Of a DNA stretch of 64,000 nt, positions 20,195 through 29,464 are shown piece after piece. This DNA is from Mycobacterium lepraemurium (GTDB lineage: Bacteria > Actinomycetota > Actinomycetes > Mycobacteriales > Mycobacteriaceae), in assembly GCA_002291465.1 (NCBI GenBank), contig CP021238.1, forward strand, positions 62,001 through 126,000, given 5' to 3'. Both the position numbers and the translations under genes were made by a program. The notes beneath the pieces were generated by a model, which had not been told where the DNA came from, did not search any database, and worked only from the letters and a program-made list of their open reading frames with translations. The stretch's first letter is position 1, and every line of letters starts with the position of its first letter.

Positions 20195-21079
20195 TTGTCC
20201 GAGAACACCGGCGATGCCGTCAACTTGCAACCGCATTTCGACGACGTCCAAGCGCACTACGACCTGTCCGACGAGTTCTTCGCGCTGTTCCTGGACCCGA
20301 CCCGGACCTACAGCTGCGCGTATTTCGAGCGGGACGACATGACGCTGGAAGAGGCGCAGATCGCCAAGGTCGACCTGTCGCTGGGCAAGCTGGGATTGCA
20401 GCCGGGCATGACCTTGCTCGACATCGGCTGCGGCTGGGGCACCACGATCGTGCGCGCGCTGGAGCGCTACGACGTCAACGTCGTCGGCCTCACGCTGAGC
20501 CGCAACCAGCAGGCGCACGTGCAGCGCCGGCTGGACAACCATCCGTCCCCGCGCAGCAAGCGGGTGCTGCTGCAGGGCTGGGAGCAGTTCGACGAGAAGG
20601 CCGACCGCATCGTGTCGATCGGTGCCTTCGAGCATTTCGGCCGCGACCGCTACGACGACTTCTTCAAGATGGCCTACGCGGCGCTCCCGGACGACGGCGT
20701 GATGATGCTGCACACCATCATCAAGCCCAGCGACGAGGAGTTTGCCGAGCGCGGCCTGCCCATCACCATGACCAAGCTGCGCTTCGTGAAATTCATCATG
20801 GACGAGATCTTCCCGGGTGGGGACCTGCCCCAGGCCAAGGGCGTCATCGAGCACGCGCAGCGGGCCGGCTTCGGTGTGCAGCGGGTGCAGGCGCTGCGCC
20901 CGCACTACGCCCGCACCCTGGACACCTGGGCCGCCGCGCTGCGGGCGCGCCGCGACGAGGCCGTTGCGATCCAGTCCGAAGAGGTCTACGATCGCTACAT
21001 GAAGTACCTGACGGGTTGCGCGGACCTGTTCCGTGAAGCTTACACCGACGTCGCGCAATTCACCCTGAACAAGGGCTGA
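20195..21079 (+). CDS. Cyclopropane mycolic acid synthase family methyltransferase
   Basis: 294 residues, TTG start at 20195 (MSENTGDAVNLQPHFDDVQAHYDLSDEFF) with AGAGG about 10 bp upstream. All family marks are present: YSCAYFERDDMTLEEAQIAK, SAM motif LLDIGCGWGTTIVRALERYDVNVVGLTLSRNQ, active-site GAFEHFGRDRYDDFF, HTIIKPS and the closing KYLTGCADLFREAYTDVAQFTL. The enzyme transfers a methylene or methyl group from SAM to a double bond of meromycolate chains. It resembles PcaA and UmaA of M. tuberculosis most; chain and position specificity cannot be told. Clean frame among broken neighbours, followed by a terminator. Confidence 0.95.
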   Translation: MSENTGDAVNLQPHFDDVQAHYDLSDEFFALFLDPTRTYSCAYFERDDMTLEEAQIAKVDLSLGKLGLQPGMTLLDIGCGWGTTIVRALERYDVNVVGLTLSRNQQAHVQRRLDNHPSPRSKRVLLQGWEQFDEKADRIVSIGAFEHFGRDRYDDFFKMAYAALPDDGVMMLHTIIKPSDEEFAERGLPITMTKLRFVKFIMDEIFPGGDLPQAKGVIEHAQRAGFGVQRVQALRPHYARTLDTWAAALRARRDEAVAIQSEEVYDRYMKYLTGCADLFREAYTDVAQFTLNKG

Positions 21080-21099
21080 CGCCGGGCCTTTGCCCGGCG
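21080..21099 (+). terminator. Terminator hairpin of the mycolic acid synthase gene
   Basis: CGCCGGGC-CTTT-GCCCGGCG, a perfect 8-bp GC stem with a four-base loop, begins at the base after the TGA stop at 21077-21079. No T-run follows. It is typical of mycobacterial intrinsic terminators. Confidence 0.7.
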
Positions 21100-21276
21100 C
21101 GGTTTACCGGCGCATTCCGGTAGGTAACTTCACGGCAGCACCCCAATCCCCGGCTTTGCGCAGCGCATTTCACGGTCAACGACCGGGTGGTCGCGGCCTG
21201 ATCGCGATTCGCCGAATCTTTCTGCGTGAACGGTGTTTCCATTACCTTGATAGCCGATCCGGCCACGGGAGGAGCC

Positions 21277-21630
21277 ATGGGAGAGCACGAAGCGAAGATG
21301 ATCATCTTGTCGACCGACGACCTGGACGAGTCGATCCGGTTCTACAGCGAGACCCTGCGTATGCCGCTGAAGTTTCGCGACGGGGCGCACTTCGCCGCGC
21401 TCGACGCGGGCCCGGTTACCCTGGCGCTGGCGACCGCGGTGGACCACCCGATCCCCGGCCAGGTGGTAGTGGGCATCAAGACCGCCGACGTCGACAGCGC
21501 GGCCAGGGCCGGCGAGGCCAGTGGCGGCGGCATCGTCAAGGGCCCCTACGACGATGCTCACGAACGACGCGCCGTGGTCTATGACAACAAGGGCAACGGC
21601 CTGGTCTTCTACAAACCGTTGGGCCGGTAG
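21277..21630 (+). CDS. VOC (glyoxalase/bleomycin resistance) superfamily protein
   Basis: 117 residues from the ATG at 21277, chosen over the upstream in-frame GTG at 21226 because GGGAGGAG stands at 21268. MGEHEAKMIILSTDDLDESIRFYSETLRMPLKFRDGAHFAALDAG... is the first beta-alpha-beta unit. The second ends RRAVVYDNKGNGLVFYKPLGR. Such proteins bind metals and small molecules in lyases, dioxygenases or binding proteins. Metal ligands are not complete enough to name a reaction. Confidence 0.82.
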   Translation: MGEHEAKMIILSTDDLDESIRFYSETLRMPLKFRDGAHFAALDAGPVTLALATAVDHPIPGQVVVGIKTADVDSAARAGEASGGGIVKGPYDDAHERRAVVYDNKGNGLVFYKPLGR

Positions 21631-21662
21631 CGGCGCTCGCGCGCGAGAGTGCCGGCGCGCGA

Positions 21663-21929
21663 CTACTTTCCGGTGCGCTCGCGGTGTTTGCACTCCGGCC
21701 AGCAGCAGGGCCGCCGCTTGCCTTCCTCCAACTCCTCGACGGTGCGGCGGATGCGGCGCTCCCGGGTCGCCTGCTGCTTGGCGTCCTCGACCCAGCAGAT
21801 GAACTCGTTTCGGGCCAGCGGCGTGATGTTGTTCCACGCGGCGAGCGCGGTGGCGTTGCCGATCAACGAGTCGCGCAGGTCGGCGGGCAGCTTGTGCACC
21901 ACCCCGCCGGGCAGTGGCCGGCCGCTCAT
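21663..21929 (-). CDS. YdeI/OmpD-associated (OmdA) family small protein
   Basis: 88 residues, MSGRPLPGGVVHKLPADLRDSLIGNATALAAWNNITPLARNEFICWVEDAKQQATRERRIRRTVEELEEGKRRPCCWPECKHRERTGK. The NxITPLARNEFICWVxxAKxxxTRxRRI and GKRRPCCWPxCxHR patterns are those of the YdeI/OmdA group, of unknown function (linked to bacteriocin or peptide protection elsewhere). The ATG overlaps the stop of the upstream minus-strand gene (ATGA at 21926-21929), so translation was coupled to that gene, which is now broken. Confidence 0.75.
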   Translation of the reverse strand: MSGRPLPGGVVHKLPADLRDSLIGNATALAAWNNITPLARNEFICWVEDAKQQATRERRIRRTVEELEEGKRRPCCWPECKHRERTGK

Positions 21930-22640
21930 CGGGCCACCAAATGCGCGCTGTCGTCGTGTAATTCGTAGCGGCGCAACGTCATCGGGGTGGCGGCGGGGAT
22001 GTCGCCGCCGGCGATCACCGCGCGGGTGATCGGGGTGAGCGCCGCGAACAGCGTCTCCACCTCGTCGTTGGTCAGCGCGTCGAGCGCCGACACGGCCAGC
22101 GCGTCGGTGGTCGCTTCGATGTGGTCCTTGCACTGTCGGCCGGCGGCGGCCAGCGCGCCGTCGCCGTCGAGCAGGCCGCGCTCGGCGAGGCGCTGTTCGT
22201 GCCGGCGCCAGGATGTCTCGTCGTAATCGCGGGTGCGGTCGATGTAGTCGCGCGACACGTTGCCCGCCGCGGCGTGCAGGACGTTGGACTCGCGACCGGA
22301 GATGCCGGCGGCGGCCAGCACCGCCACGTGCGCGTCACCGCGCTGTGGCACGCAACAGCGTCGTCGCGTGCCACAGCGCGGCCAGCGGGCCCGCGATCTC
22401 CCAGGCCGCCGGCAGCGCCTTGGCCACCCGTTCGGGGGCGAAGTTGTAGAAGATCGCGGCCACCACCTCGCGCGACACCGCACCCAGCGGCGCCGAGCGG
22501 GCCGCGAAATAGCCCATCCAGAATCCGCGGTAGCCCGGGGCGTCCAGCGCGGCCCGTGCCTCCGGCGCAAAGTACGTCACCGCGTGCACCGGCTCGTAGC
22601 GATCGAAGAAGCGTCGGGCCAGCAGCGGTTGTCGTCGCAT
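21926..22640 (-). pseudogene. SCO6745-type helical protein, frameshifted
   Basis: ATG at 22640: MRRQPLLARRFFDRYEPVHAVTYFAPEARAALDAPGYRGFWMGYFAARSAPLG... runs to ALWHATTLLRATAR and stops near 22335. The rest (HVAVLAAAGISGRESNVLHAAAGNVSRDYIDRTRDYDETSWRRHEQRLAERGLL... to HDDSAHLVAR, stop 21926) is in another frame, so one frameshift lies near 22340-22355. The RRxxxRFxxxxEPVHAVTYF start and the W-rich GYRGFWMGYFAxRxAPLG are characteristic of this actinobacterial family. Its function is unknown to me. The downstream small gene overlaps it. Confidence 0.75.
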
Positions 22641-22648
22641 GCTGGCAG

Positions 22649-23287
22649 TTAACCATTGGTTGCCGGACCCACCAAGCGGGAATCCCCGGCGTCGGAGTCT
22701 GCGTCGCTGCTCGGGAGCCGTCGTGCGATCACGGCCAGCACGTGCTCGGCCCAGCGAATGTTGTCTTCTTCGAAGGAGATTCCGCGGATCAGCGTCAGGT
22801 ACAGGCCGATCCGTTCGGCGCGGGCCAGATAGTCCTCTTTGCTGCGGCCGTCCAGCAGACGGGCCCGCAGCCGTTGGTAGCGCGCCAATTTCGCGGTGGC
22901 CCAGTCCCGCCGCTCGCGGATCGCGTCGCGGACCGCCCGCATGTCGCCGGCGTCGGCAGCCCGGACCTTGATCAGCAGTTCGCCGCGGATCACCGACGGC
23001 TTCGGCGCCGTCGCGGTGAACCGCCGGATCGCCGCGCGCCCGGCCGCGGTCAGCGAGAACATGCGCTTGTTGGGCCGGCGCTGCTGGTGCACCACCCGCG
23101 CCCGGATCAACCCCTGCCCGGCCAGCCGGTCGAGCTCCCGATACAGCTGCTGAGGGGTGGCCGGCCAGAAATTCGCGACCGAGGCGTCGAAGTCCTTGGC
23201 CAGGTCGTATCCCGACGATTCACCCTCCAGGAGGGCGGCCAACACCGCGTCACGCAGCGACACCGGACAGTCATACAACGGCGCCAA
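22649..23287 (-). CDS. PadR-family transcriptional regulator
   Basis: 212 residues from MAPLYDCPVSLRDAVLAALLEGESSGYDLAKDF. The winged helix is complete: DASVANFWPATPQQLYRELDRLAGQGLIRARVVHQQRRPNKRMFSLTAAGRAAIRRF. The C-terminal half is the helical dimerisation domain of the longer PadR type (EERIGLYLTLIRGISFEEDNIRWAEHVLAVIA region). It is divergent from a SnoaL-like gene; two near-identical dyads in the 98-bp spacer (next entry) are probable operators, so it may repress itself and that gene. No lesion. Confidence 0.9.
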   Translation of the reverse strand: MAPLYDCPVSLRDAVLAALLEGESSGYDLAKDFDASVANFWPATPQQLYRELDRLAGQGLIRARVVHQQRRPNKRMFSLTAAGRAAIRRFTATAPKPSVIRGELLIKVRAADAGDMRAVRDAIRERRDWATAKLARYQRLRARLLDGRSKEDYLARAERIGLYLTLIRGISFEEDNIRWAEHVLAVIARRLPSSDADSDAGDSRLVGPATNG

Positions 23288-23290
23288 TAA

Positions 23291-23369
23291 TCAACAAAGT
23301 GACTAAGCGCACGCTCGACATATACGGCCGAGCGGCCCAGCGTAAGCACCACCTAACTCAACAAGTTGA
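23291..23369. promoter_or_regulatory. Two PadR-type operator candidates in a divergent spacer
   Basis: TCAACAAGTTGA at 23358-23369 is a perfect TCAAC-AA-GTTGA dyad. TCAACAAAGTGA at 23291-23302 is a near copy in the same orientation, 67 bp away, starting 4 bp from the padR start codon. Both are followed by CTA (GACTA). The layout fits autorepression plus control of the gene at 23386. Confidence 0.6.
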
Positions 23370-23385
23370 CTATGCGAGGTCGCCG

Positions 23386-23808
23386 ATGCATCCGTTCCGC
23401 CGGGCCGTCGAAGAGCGCGACGAGCAGGCCATCCAGGCGCTGCTGGCCGACAACGTGGTGTTCACCAGCCCGGTGGCGTTCAAGCCCTACATCGGCAAGC
23501 CGATCACCGCGGCCATCCTGCGCGGCGTCATGCGGATCTTCGAGGACTTCCGGTACCTCCGCGAGATCGGCGACCCGGGCGGCCGCGACCACGCCCTGGT
23601 CTTCGAGACCGGCATCGCCGGTGCCCCCGGGACCAGGATCACCGGCTGCGACTTCCTGCACTGCGACGACGACGGTCTGATCGACGACTTCATGGTGATG
23701 GTGCGGCCACTGTCGGGTGCGACGGCATTGTCTGAGGCGATGGGCGCCCAGTTCGCGCGCATCCAGCACGAGGCGGTCGAATTGGCCAATCGACTCGGCA
23801 CTGCGTAG
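23386..23808 (+). CDS. SnoaL-like/NTF2-fold small protein
   Basis: 140 residues from the ATG at 23386 (MHPFRRAVEERDEQAIQALLADNVVFTSPVAFKPYIGKPI). The opening (helix, then LLADNVVFTSPV) and the closing strands ITGCDFLHCDDDGLIDDFMVMVRPLSGATALSEAMG are typical of the SnoaL cone fold. Such proteins are isomerases, hydrolases or ligand-binding proteins; no catalytic assignment is possible. Divergent from padR and probably controlled by it. Confidence 0.82.
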   Translation: MHPFRRAVEERDEQAIQALLADNVVFTSPVAFKPYIGKPITAAILRGVMRIFEDFRYLREIGDPGGRDHALVFETGIAGAPGTRITGCDFLHCDDDGLIDDFMVMVRPLSGATALSEAMGAQFARIQHEAVELANRLGTA

Positions 23809-23819
23809 AAGTAGTGACC

Positions 23820-24858
23820 GTGCGGATCGGATATTGAGCATCAACTATGCGGCGGCTTCAAGGACGTGGCCGCCGAGGTGGCCGACCTGGAAAACGCCGG
23901 GCTGGACATCGTTTTCGTGCCCGAGGCGTACTCGTTCGACGCGGTGAGCGCGTTGGGCTACCTGGCGGCGAGCACCCAGCGGGTCGAGCTCGCGTCGGGC
24001 ATCCTGCAGCTCTACACCCGAACGCCCACCCTGACCGCGATGACCGCGGCCGGCCTGGACTACGTCTCCGACGGACGGTTCACCCTCGGCCTGGGAGCGT
24101 CGGTTCCGCAGGTGATCGAGGGCTTCCACGGCGGGCCCTACGACGCCCCGATCGGGCGTACCCGCGAAGTGATCGAGATCTGCCGCCAGGTGTGGCGGCG
24201 CGAGCCGGTGCAGCACCGGGGCAAGCACTACACGATCCCGCTGCCCGCCGACCGCGGAACGGGGCTGGGTAAACTGCTCAAGCTCATCAATTCGCCTGTA
24301 CGCGAACTGATTACGATTCTAGTGGCCGTGCTGGAGCCCAAGAACGTCGAGATGGCGGCCGAGGTTGCCGAGGGCTGGTAGCCGATCTTTTATCTGCCCG
24401 AGAAGGCGCGCGACGTGTGGGGCGAGTCGCTGGCCGCCGGCCGGGCCAAGCGCGCCGCCGAGCTGGGCGAGCTGGAGATCTACGCCGGCCCGGTGTTGGC
24501 CATCGGCGAAAACGTCGAGCCGCTAAGGGAATTCGTCAAACCGCACCTGGCCCTCTACATCGGTGGGATGGGCGCCAAGGGCAAGAACTTCTACCATGCG
24601 CTGGCTACCAAGTATGGATACGGCCCGCAAGCCGACCGGATCCAGGAGCTCTACCTGGCCGGCGACAAGGACGGGGCCGCCAAGGTGGTGCCGGATGATC
24701 TGGTGCGCGACGTGAACCTGATCGGCAGCCGGGAGTTCGTCAAGGAACGGGTGGCGGCTTTCCGGGAGGCCGGGGTGGCCACCCTGAACGTGGCGCCGAT
24801 GGCGTCCACCCCCGCCGAGCGGGTCAAGCTGATCGAGGCCCTGCACCAACTGGTGTGA
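23820..24858 (+). pseudogene. LLM-class F420-dependent oxidoreductase, amber stop plus N-terminal frameshifts
   Basis: The start VRIG (GTG 23820) is followed by small indels around 23830-23860 that break MRIG..SINYAxGFKDVAAEVADLE into three frames. From 23866 the barrel is open: VADLENAGLDIVFVPEAYSFDAVSALGYLAASTQRVELASGILQLYTRTPTLTAMTAAGLDYVSDGRFTLGLGAS. A TAG at 24379 (EGW-stop-PIFYLPEKA) interrupts it; Gln (CAG) would fit, so C-to-T is likely. The same frame then continues to the TGA at 24856. F420-binding enzymes of this type act on varied substrates. Inactive as written. Confidence 0.9.
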
Positions 24859-24875
24859 CGCGTACCGGGTACGCG
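24859..24875. terminator. Palindrome after the LLM gene
   Basis: CGCGTACCGGGTACGCG, an 8+8 dyad with one central base, overlaps the end of the gene (stop at 24856-24858). The loop is very tight, so the upper pairs would open. It lies between convergent genes and may terminate both. Confidence 0.4.
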
Positions 24876-24889
24876 CCGGCTCGGCGAGA

Positions 24890-25693
24890 TCAGTTCTGCC
24901 AGTGGTCATCTCGTCGCAGACGGGCCGCTCTGCCGGCCGCCGCAGTCACGGCCAGCACCGCCATGCCGGACAGGATCGCCGTCGCGACCCCGGGGCGAAC
25001 GCTGGCCAGTATCAGCGGCAGCCTGAAGCCGATGTAGGTGACCACGTAGAACAGCCCGGCCAGGCCGCCGCGCAGGCGTTGCGGCGCGGCGGCCTCCAGA
25101 TCGATCAGCCCTTCGCGCAGACACAATCCGGACGCGCACCCCAGGACCACGAACAGCGGTACGCCCAGCGCCGGGGTCAGGGTGGGCGGCCCCGCGGCGG
25201 CTACCGCGTAACCGAGGGCGGCCAGCACCGCGCCGGCGGTGCCGGCCTGAGGCCCCCAGCGCAGTGCCCGGGCCAGCACCTGGACCGCGCCACTGACCCC
25301 GTTGACGATCAGGGTGGCGGTGCCGGCGGCCACCGGAGCGGCCAACGCGGTGTGCAGCCGGCCGGAAATGGTGACGAAACCCAGTGTGGCCGAGGCGAAC
25401 ACCCACGGCGCCAGTGGCATCGCCCAACTCAACGCCCGTGAAATACCCTGCGGCGCAGCGTCAGCCGTCTCCTCGCCGTCAGGATCCGCCGGTGCCGTCA
25501 CCGCGGACGGCTGCGGGGTGGCGACGACTGCGAACGTCGCCAGCGCGAGGATCGCGGCGGCGAGCGCGAACGACGCCCGGACGCCCGAGGGTCCGGCCCA
25601 GGCGAGGACGCCCCCGGCGAACGGCCCCACGGCGAAACCGGCGGTGAGCACCGCTCCGGCCGACGGTCCCGCCGCGGGCCGGCGTGCAAACAT
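24890..25693 (-). pseudogene. MFS transporter, 5' third missing
   Basis: Only the later part of a 12-TM major facilitator is present: GPSAGAVLTAGFAVGPFAGGVLAWAGPSGVRASFALAAAILALATFAVVAT is the TM5-6 region, followed by a loop and about six more helices to ARLRRDDHWQN, stop 24890. The usual start and TM1-3 are absent: upstream of about 25693 the frame enters unrelated sequence next to the lipoprotein gene. A deletion therefore removed the 5' end and promoter. The substrate is unknown; nothing functional is expected. Confidence 0.78.
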
Positions 25694-25779
25694 GGCTTCG
25701 GTCGGCGCGCACCGCACCGCGGGGTTTGAAATCAGGCAATTCGGTGTACAGATACCACTACTCGTCCCGAGGAAGGCAA

Positions 25780-26061
25780 ATGATGAAGTACATTGCGGCA
25801 GCCGCGATCGCGCTCTCCGTCCTGCTGTCCAGCGCGTGTTCGGCCTCACAGGTCATCAACACCGGCGGCGACACCAAGTGCAAGGACTTCACCACGCAGG
25901 ACGAAAAGAAGCAGAACGACGAAGTCAGCAAGATGCTCAAGGACAAGAGCGGCACCGATCCGAGCAGCGTCGAGATCTCCGCGACGCGGCTGTCGGCGAT
26001 GACGTACCGCCAGACGGTCGGGAAGCCGGACACCAAGATCTCCGAGGCGCCGCACGGCTGA
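25780..26061 (+). CDS. Small secreted lipoprotein
   Basis: 93 residues, ATG at 25780 after CGAGGAAGG. Signal peptide MMKYIAAAAIALSVLLSSAC, with lipobox LSSAC giving a lipid-modified Cys at about residue 20. The mature part has one other Cys (KCKDF), is rich in Lys/Asp (TTQDEKKQNDEVSKMLKDKSGTDPSSVEISATRL) and ends APHG. The size and helix-loop pattern recall HdeA-like acid-stress proteins of mycobacteria, but this is only an impression. No lesion. Confidence 0.8.
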   Translation: MMKYIAAAAIALSVLLSSACSASQVINTGGDTKCKDFTTQDEKKQNDEVSKMLKDKSGTDPSSVEISATRLSAMTYRQTVGKPDTKISEAPHG

Positions 26062-26132
26062 CGGCGGCCGATCTTCGAATCACGATCACCGCAAATCTAG
26101 TGGGCGCTGCCGCGGGTTCCTAGGCTGCCCGG

Positions 26133-26861
26133 GTGGTCTCGACCAACCCGGCGCCGGCACGTGTGACGCTTCGCCACGTCGATCGGACGTTCGGGACGCA
26201 CATCGTGCTGCGAGACGTCGACGTCGAGATCGAACCGGGTGCGATGGTCGCGCTGCTTGGAGCGTCCGGTAGCGGCAAATCGACGCTGCTGCGGCTGGTT
26301 GCCGGGCTGGACCGGCCCAGCGGGGGACGGATCGAAATCGACGGCAAGGCGGTTCGCGGGATCGACCCGCGCTGCGCCGTGGTGTTTCAGGAACCACGGC
26401 TGCTGCCGTGGCGGTCGTTGGCGGCCAACGTCGCCTTCGGACTGCCACGCGGCACCGAGCGGTCGGAAAGACTTGCGGCCGTGCAGCGTTGGCTCGACGT
26501 CGTCGGCCTACGCGAATTCGCCGGCCACTACCCGCGTCAGGTCTCCGGCGGCATGGTCCAGCGCGCCGGCCTGGCGCGTGCCCTGGCGTGGCAGCCCAGC
26601 GTCCTGTTGCTCGACGAACCGCTGGACGCGCTGGACGCGCTGACCCGGTTGCGGGTGCAAGACCTGCTCGACGCGGTGCAGCAACGGGCCGGTACCACAA
26701 CGATTTTGGTGACGCACGACGTGGCGATCCCCAAGCCGCGCGACCGCGGTGATCCGCGCATCGCCGCGCTGCGCGAACAGTTGTTGGAGGAAGTCGGTGT
26801 GCCGCGACGCGGATACGCCATCGAACAGGAGGCGAAAACGTCGTGGGGCCAAGGCATCTGA
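26133..26861 (+). pseudogene. ABC transporter ATPase, SsuB/TauB-like, with internal deletion
   Basis: GTG at 26133. Walker A GASGSGKSTLLRL, Q-loop VVFQEPRLLPWRSL, signature VSGGMVQRAGLARAL, Walker B SVLLLDEPLDALDALTRL and the H-loop TTILVTHDV are all in frame. Right after THDV the protein jumps to AIPKPRDRGDPRIAALREQLLEEVG. About 30 residues (the DEALxLADRVxVLG segment found in all such ATPases) are missing by an in-frame deletion near 26720. Motifs up to the H-loop remain but the following helix and strand are lost, so folding is doubtful. First gene of a sulfonate/taurine/nitrate-type uptake operon whose other genes are also broken. Confidence 0.72.
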
Positions 26862-27750
26862 TGGCATTGGCGGTGGTCGCTGCGGTCACCGCGGTGTCCG
26901 GCTGCGGTTCGAGCAGCGGCACCACGACGACCAAGGACCTGCACCTCGACTACGCGTACTACAACCCGCTGAGCCTGGTGATCCGCGACCAGCAGCTGCT
27001 GGCGAAGAAGGGCTACCACGTCACCTGGGTGCTCTCCCAGGGCAGCAACAAGGCCAACGAGGGACTGCGGTCCAAGGCCCTGGACTTCGGTTCCACCGGC
27101 GGTTCCCCGCACTGCTGGCGCGGGCCAACGGCACCCCGATCAAGACCGTCGACGTCTACGACCGGGGCGAGTGGACCGCGCTGGTTGTCGCCAAGAACTC
27201 GCCCATTAACGCAATGGCCGACCTGAAGGGCAAGAAGGTCGCGGTCACCAAAGGCACCGACCCGTACTTTTTTCTGTTGCAATCGCTTGCTACAGCGGGG
27301 CTTTCGCCCGCGGATATCGAGATCGTCAACCTGCAGCACGCCGACGGCAAGACCGCGCTCGAGCGCGGCGACGTCGACGTATGGTCCGGATTGGACCCGT
27401 TCATGGCCGAGACGATCCAGCAGCAAGGCTCGCGCATCATCTACCGCAACCCGGATTCCGTCCAGTTGGTGGTCGACACCTATGAGGAGGCCCGTAAGTG
27501 GGCGAAGACGCACCCGGCCGAGCTGGCGGCATTGCTGGCCTCGCAGGCGAAGGTGAGCCAGAGCGTGGCCCAGGAGGAGCTGGGTCTAACGACTTTGGAC
27601 ATCGACCCGGCGCCGGGGGATTGGCTGCGCGCCGTGCTGACCCGGATCGAGCCTCTGGCGGTGGCCGACGGCGACATCAGATCCGACGACGCCGGACGCA
27701 ACGCACTGAACACTCTGATCGAGCCGAAGTACGCTCGGCAAGCCCGCTGA
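26843..27750 (+). pseudogene. Substrate-binding lipoprotein, SsuA-like, frameshifted
   Basis: GTG at 26843, overlapping the ATPase gene by 19 bp. Signal and lipobox MALAVVAAVTAVSGCGSSSG. Then DLHLDYAYYNPLSLVIRDQQLLAKKGYHVTWVLSQGSNKANEGLRSKALDFGSTGG; a frameshift near 27105 interrupts, and ARANGTPIKTVDVYDRGEWTALVVAKNSPINAMADLKGKKVAVTKGTDPYFFLLQ... continues in another frame to the TGA at 27748. It is the periplasmic binding fold of aliphatic sulfonate importers. As written only about 90 residues of native protein would be made. Confidence 0.88.
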
Positions 27751-28514
27751 CGCCGCGCTCCCGGCGGCTGGGTGGGCTCTCGATCGGCCTGATCGTCCCG
27801 GCGCTGCTGCTGGTGGCGTGGCAGCTCGCCACCCGCCGTCACCGGATTCTTTGCGCCCAGCCAACTTCCGCCTCCCGGCGACGTGATGGCCGTGTTGAGC
27901 GACTTGGCGCGGCACGGCGAACTGTGGACGCACCTGAAGGCCAGCGGCTGGCGGGTGCTGGCCGGATATGCGTCCGGGGCTGCCGCGGGGCTGGCGCTGG
28001 GTTCCCTCGTCGGGCTGTCGGTCACCGCGCGCAGGCTGCTGGCCCCGACCGTGGCCGCATTTCGCACCATGCCTCGTTGGCCTGGGTTCCGTTGCTGCTC
28101 TTGCGGTTCGGTATCGGCGAGACACCCAAGATCCTGATGGTGGCTATCGGCGCGTTCTTTCCGGTCTACACGACGACGGCCTCGGCGCTATCCCACATCG
28201 ACGCCCACCTGGTCGAGGTGGGGCGAGCCTACGGTCGGCACGGGGTGTCGCTGTTGACCGCGGTGCTGCTGCCCGCCGCGGCGCCGGAACTGGTGAACGG
28301 GTTGCGATTAGGCCTGGCCAATGCGTGGCTGTTCGTGGTGGCGGCCGAGCTGATCGCCTCCTCGAAGGGACTCGGCTTCCTGCTCATCGACAGCCAGAAC
28401 AGCGGACGCACCGACGTGATGTTGCTGGCGATCGTGCTGCTGGCCGGGCTGGGCAAACTCAGCGACGCCGCGCTGGGCTCCGTCGAGACCCGGATCGCCC
28501 GGGGGCACGGCTAA
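27747..28514 (+). pseudogene. ABC transporter permease, SsuC-like, two frameshifts
   Basis: Follows the binding protein directly. It opens LTPRSRRLGGLSIGLIVPALLLVAWQLATR (TM1) without a standard start codon at the expected place. From about 27850 to 28085 the native sequence is in another frame (GDVMAVLSDLARHGELWTHLKASGWRVLAGYASGAAAGLALGSLVGLS). It returns as WVPLLLLRFGIGETPKILMVAIGAFFPVYTTTASALSHIDAHLVEVGRAYGRHG, with the EAA-type loop, to the TAA at 28512. With the ATPase deletion and the binding-protein frameshift, all three operon members are damaged. Confidence 0.85.
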
Positions 28515-29464
28515 TCGAGCAGCAACTCCGCGGGTATGTCGCCGGACAGCACGGCCCGCGCCAGCAGTTCGCCGAGCAGCGGACCGAACTTCATCAGGTT
28601 GGCGCCGACGAACGCCAGCACCCGGCCCCACCGCGCAACGGTCCAGCCGTCGCCACCCGAATCCAGCCACGGCGCACGGACACTGACGCAGTCCACCCGG
28701 TCCACCGCGACCAGCGACGGGAACAGGGCGCGCACCGTCGCGGGGTCGGCGACCTCCTGCCCGAACGCCCACCGCCCGGTGCCGCCGAGCGGCAACCCGT
28801 AGCCCTCGGGCGCCGACAGGCACGCCGCTCCGGTCGCATCCGCACCCCGGTAGGTGAACCGGGTGTGCGGCACGGAGTCGACGCCGAGCGGGCCGAACAG
28901 CTTCGGCGTCGCCACGCCCGCGCAGATCAGCACCCGACCGGCGCGCAGCACGGTGCCGTCGGCGAGCACCGTGCGGCCGTCGTCGGCCACCGAGACCACC
29001 TCGCCGCGCAGGATGACGACGTGGCGTGCCAACGCGGTCAGCGCGCGGCGGATCCGCAGGCTGCCGCCCAGCGGATCGAAAATTCCTGTCTCTCATGGCG
29101 TGTCGGCGAACGGGATCCGCTCGGCGATGCCATCCCGATCCAGCCGGGAGAACGCGGTGCCCGCCCGCTCCATGGCCTGCGCGACCCCGTCCGCCGCGGC
29201 GCCGGCGGCGATGAAGCCCTCCGAACCCGGCAGCCGCCCCACCCCGAACTCGGCCTCCCACCGCTGCCAGCCCGCCCGGGCGGCAAAAGCCAACCGGCAC
29301 AACGCCTCTCTGCGGTGGGCGATCCAGAAGATCCGGGCCAGCCCGGCGGACTGCTCGCCGAACGGCTGCCCTTTTTCTAGCACAACCACGTCGTCGTGTC
29401 CGCGGCGCGAGAGCTCATGGGCGGCCGCGAGGCCGCACACCCCCGCACCGATCACCACGATCAT
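28511..29464 (-). pseudogene. FAD-dependent (DAO-type) oxidoreductase, frameshifted
   Basis: ATG at 29464: MIVVIGAGVCGLAAAHELSRRGHDDVVVLEKG, a full Rossmann FAD-binding start, then QSAGLARIFWIAHRREALCRLA. The frame stops at 29093 after GIAERIPFADTP. The continuation ETGIFDPLGGSLRIRRALTALARHVVILRGEVVSVADDGRTVLADG... to AELLLD (stop 28511) is in another frame. About two bases are missing near 29093. Such enzymes oxidise amines or amino acids. The ATG overlaps the stop of the Eis-like gene (TGATG), so the two were co-translated. Confidence 0.85.

Noticed and set aside
26133..26861. ABC ATPase called intact because all motifs up to the H-loop are in frame
   Set aside because: The invariant segment after THDV is missing and both partner genes are broken, so it is listed as a pseudogene.
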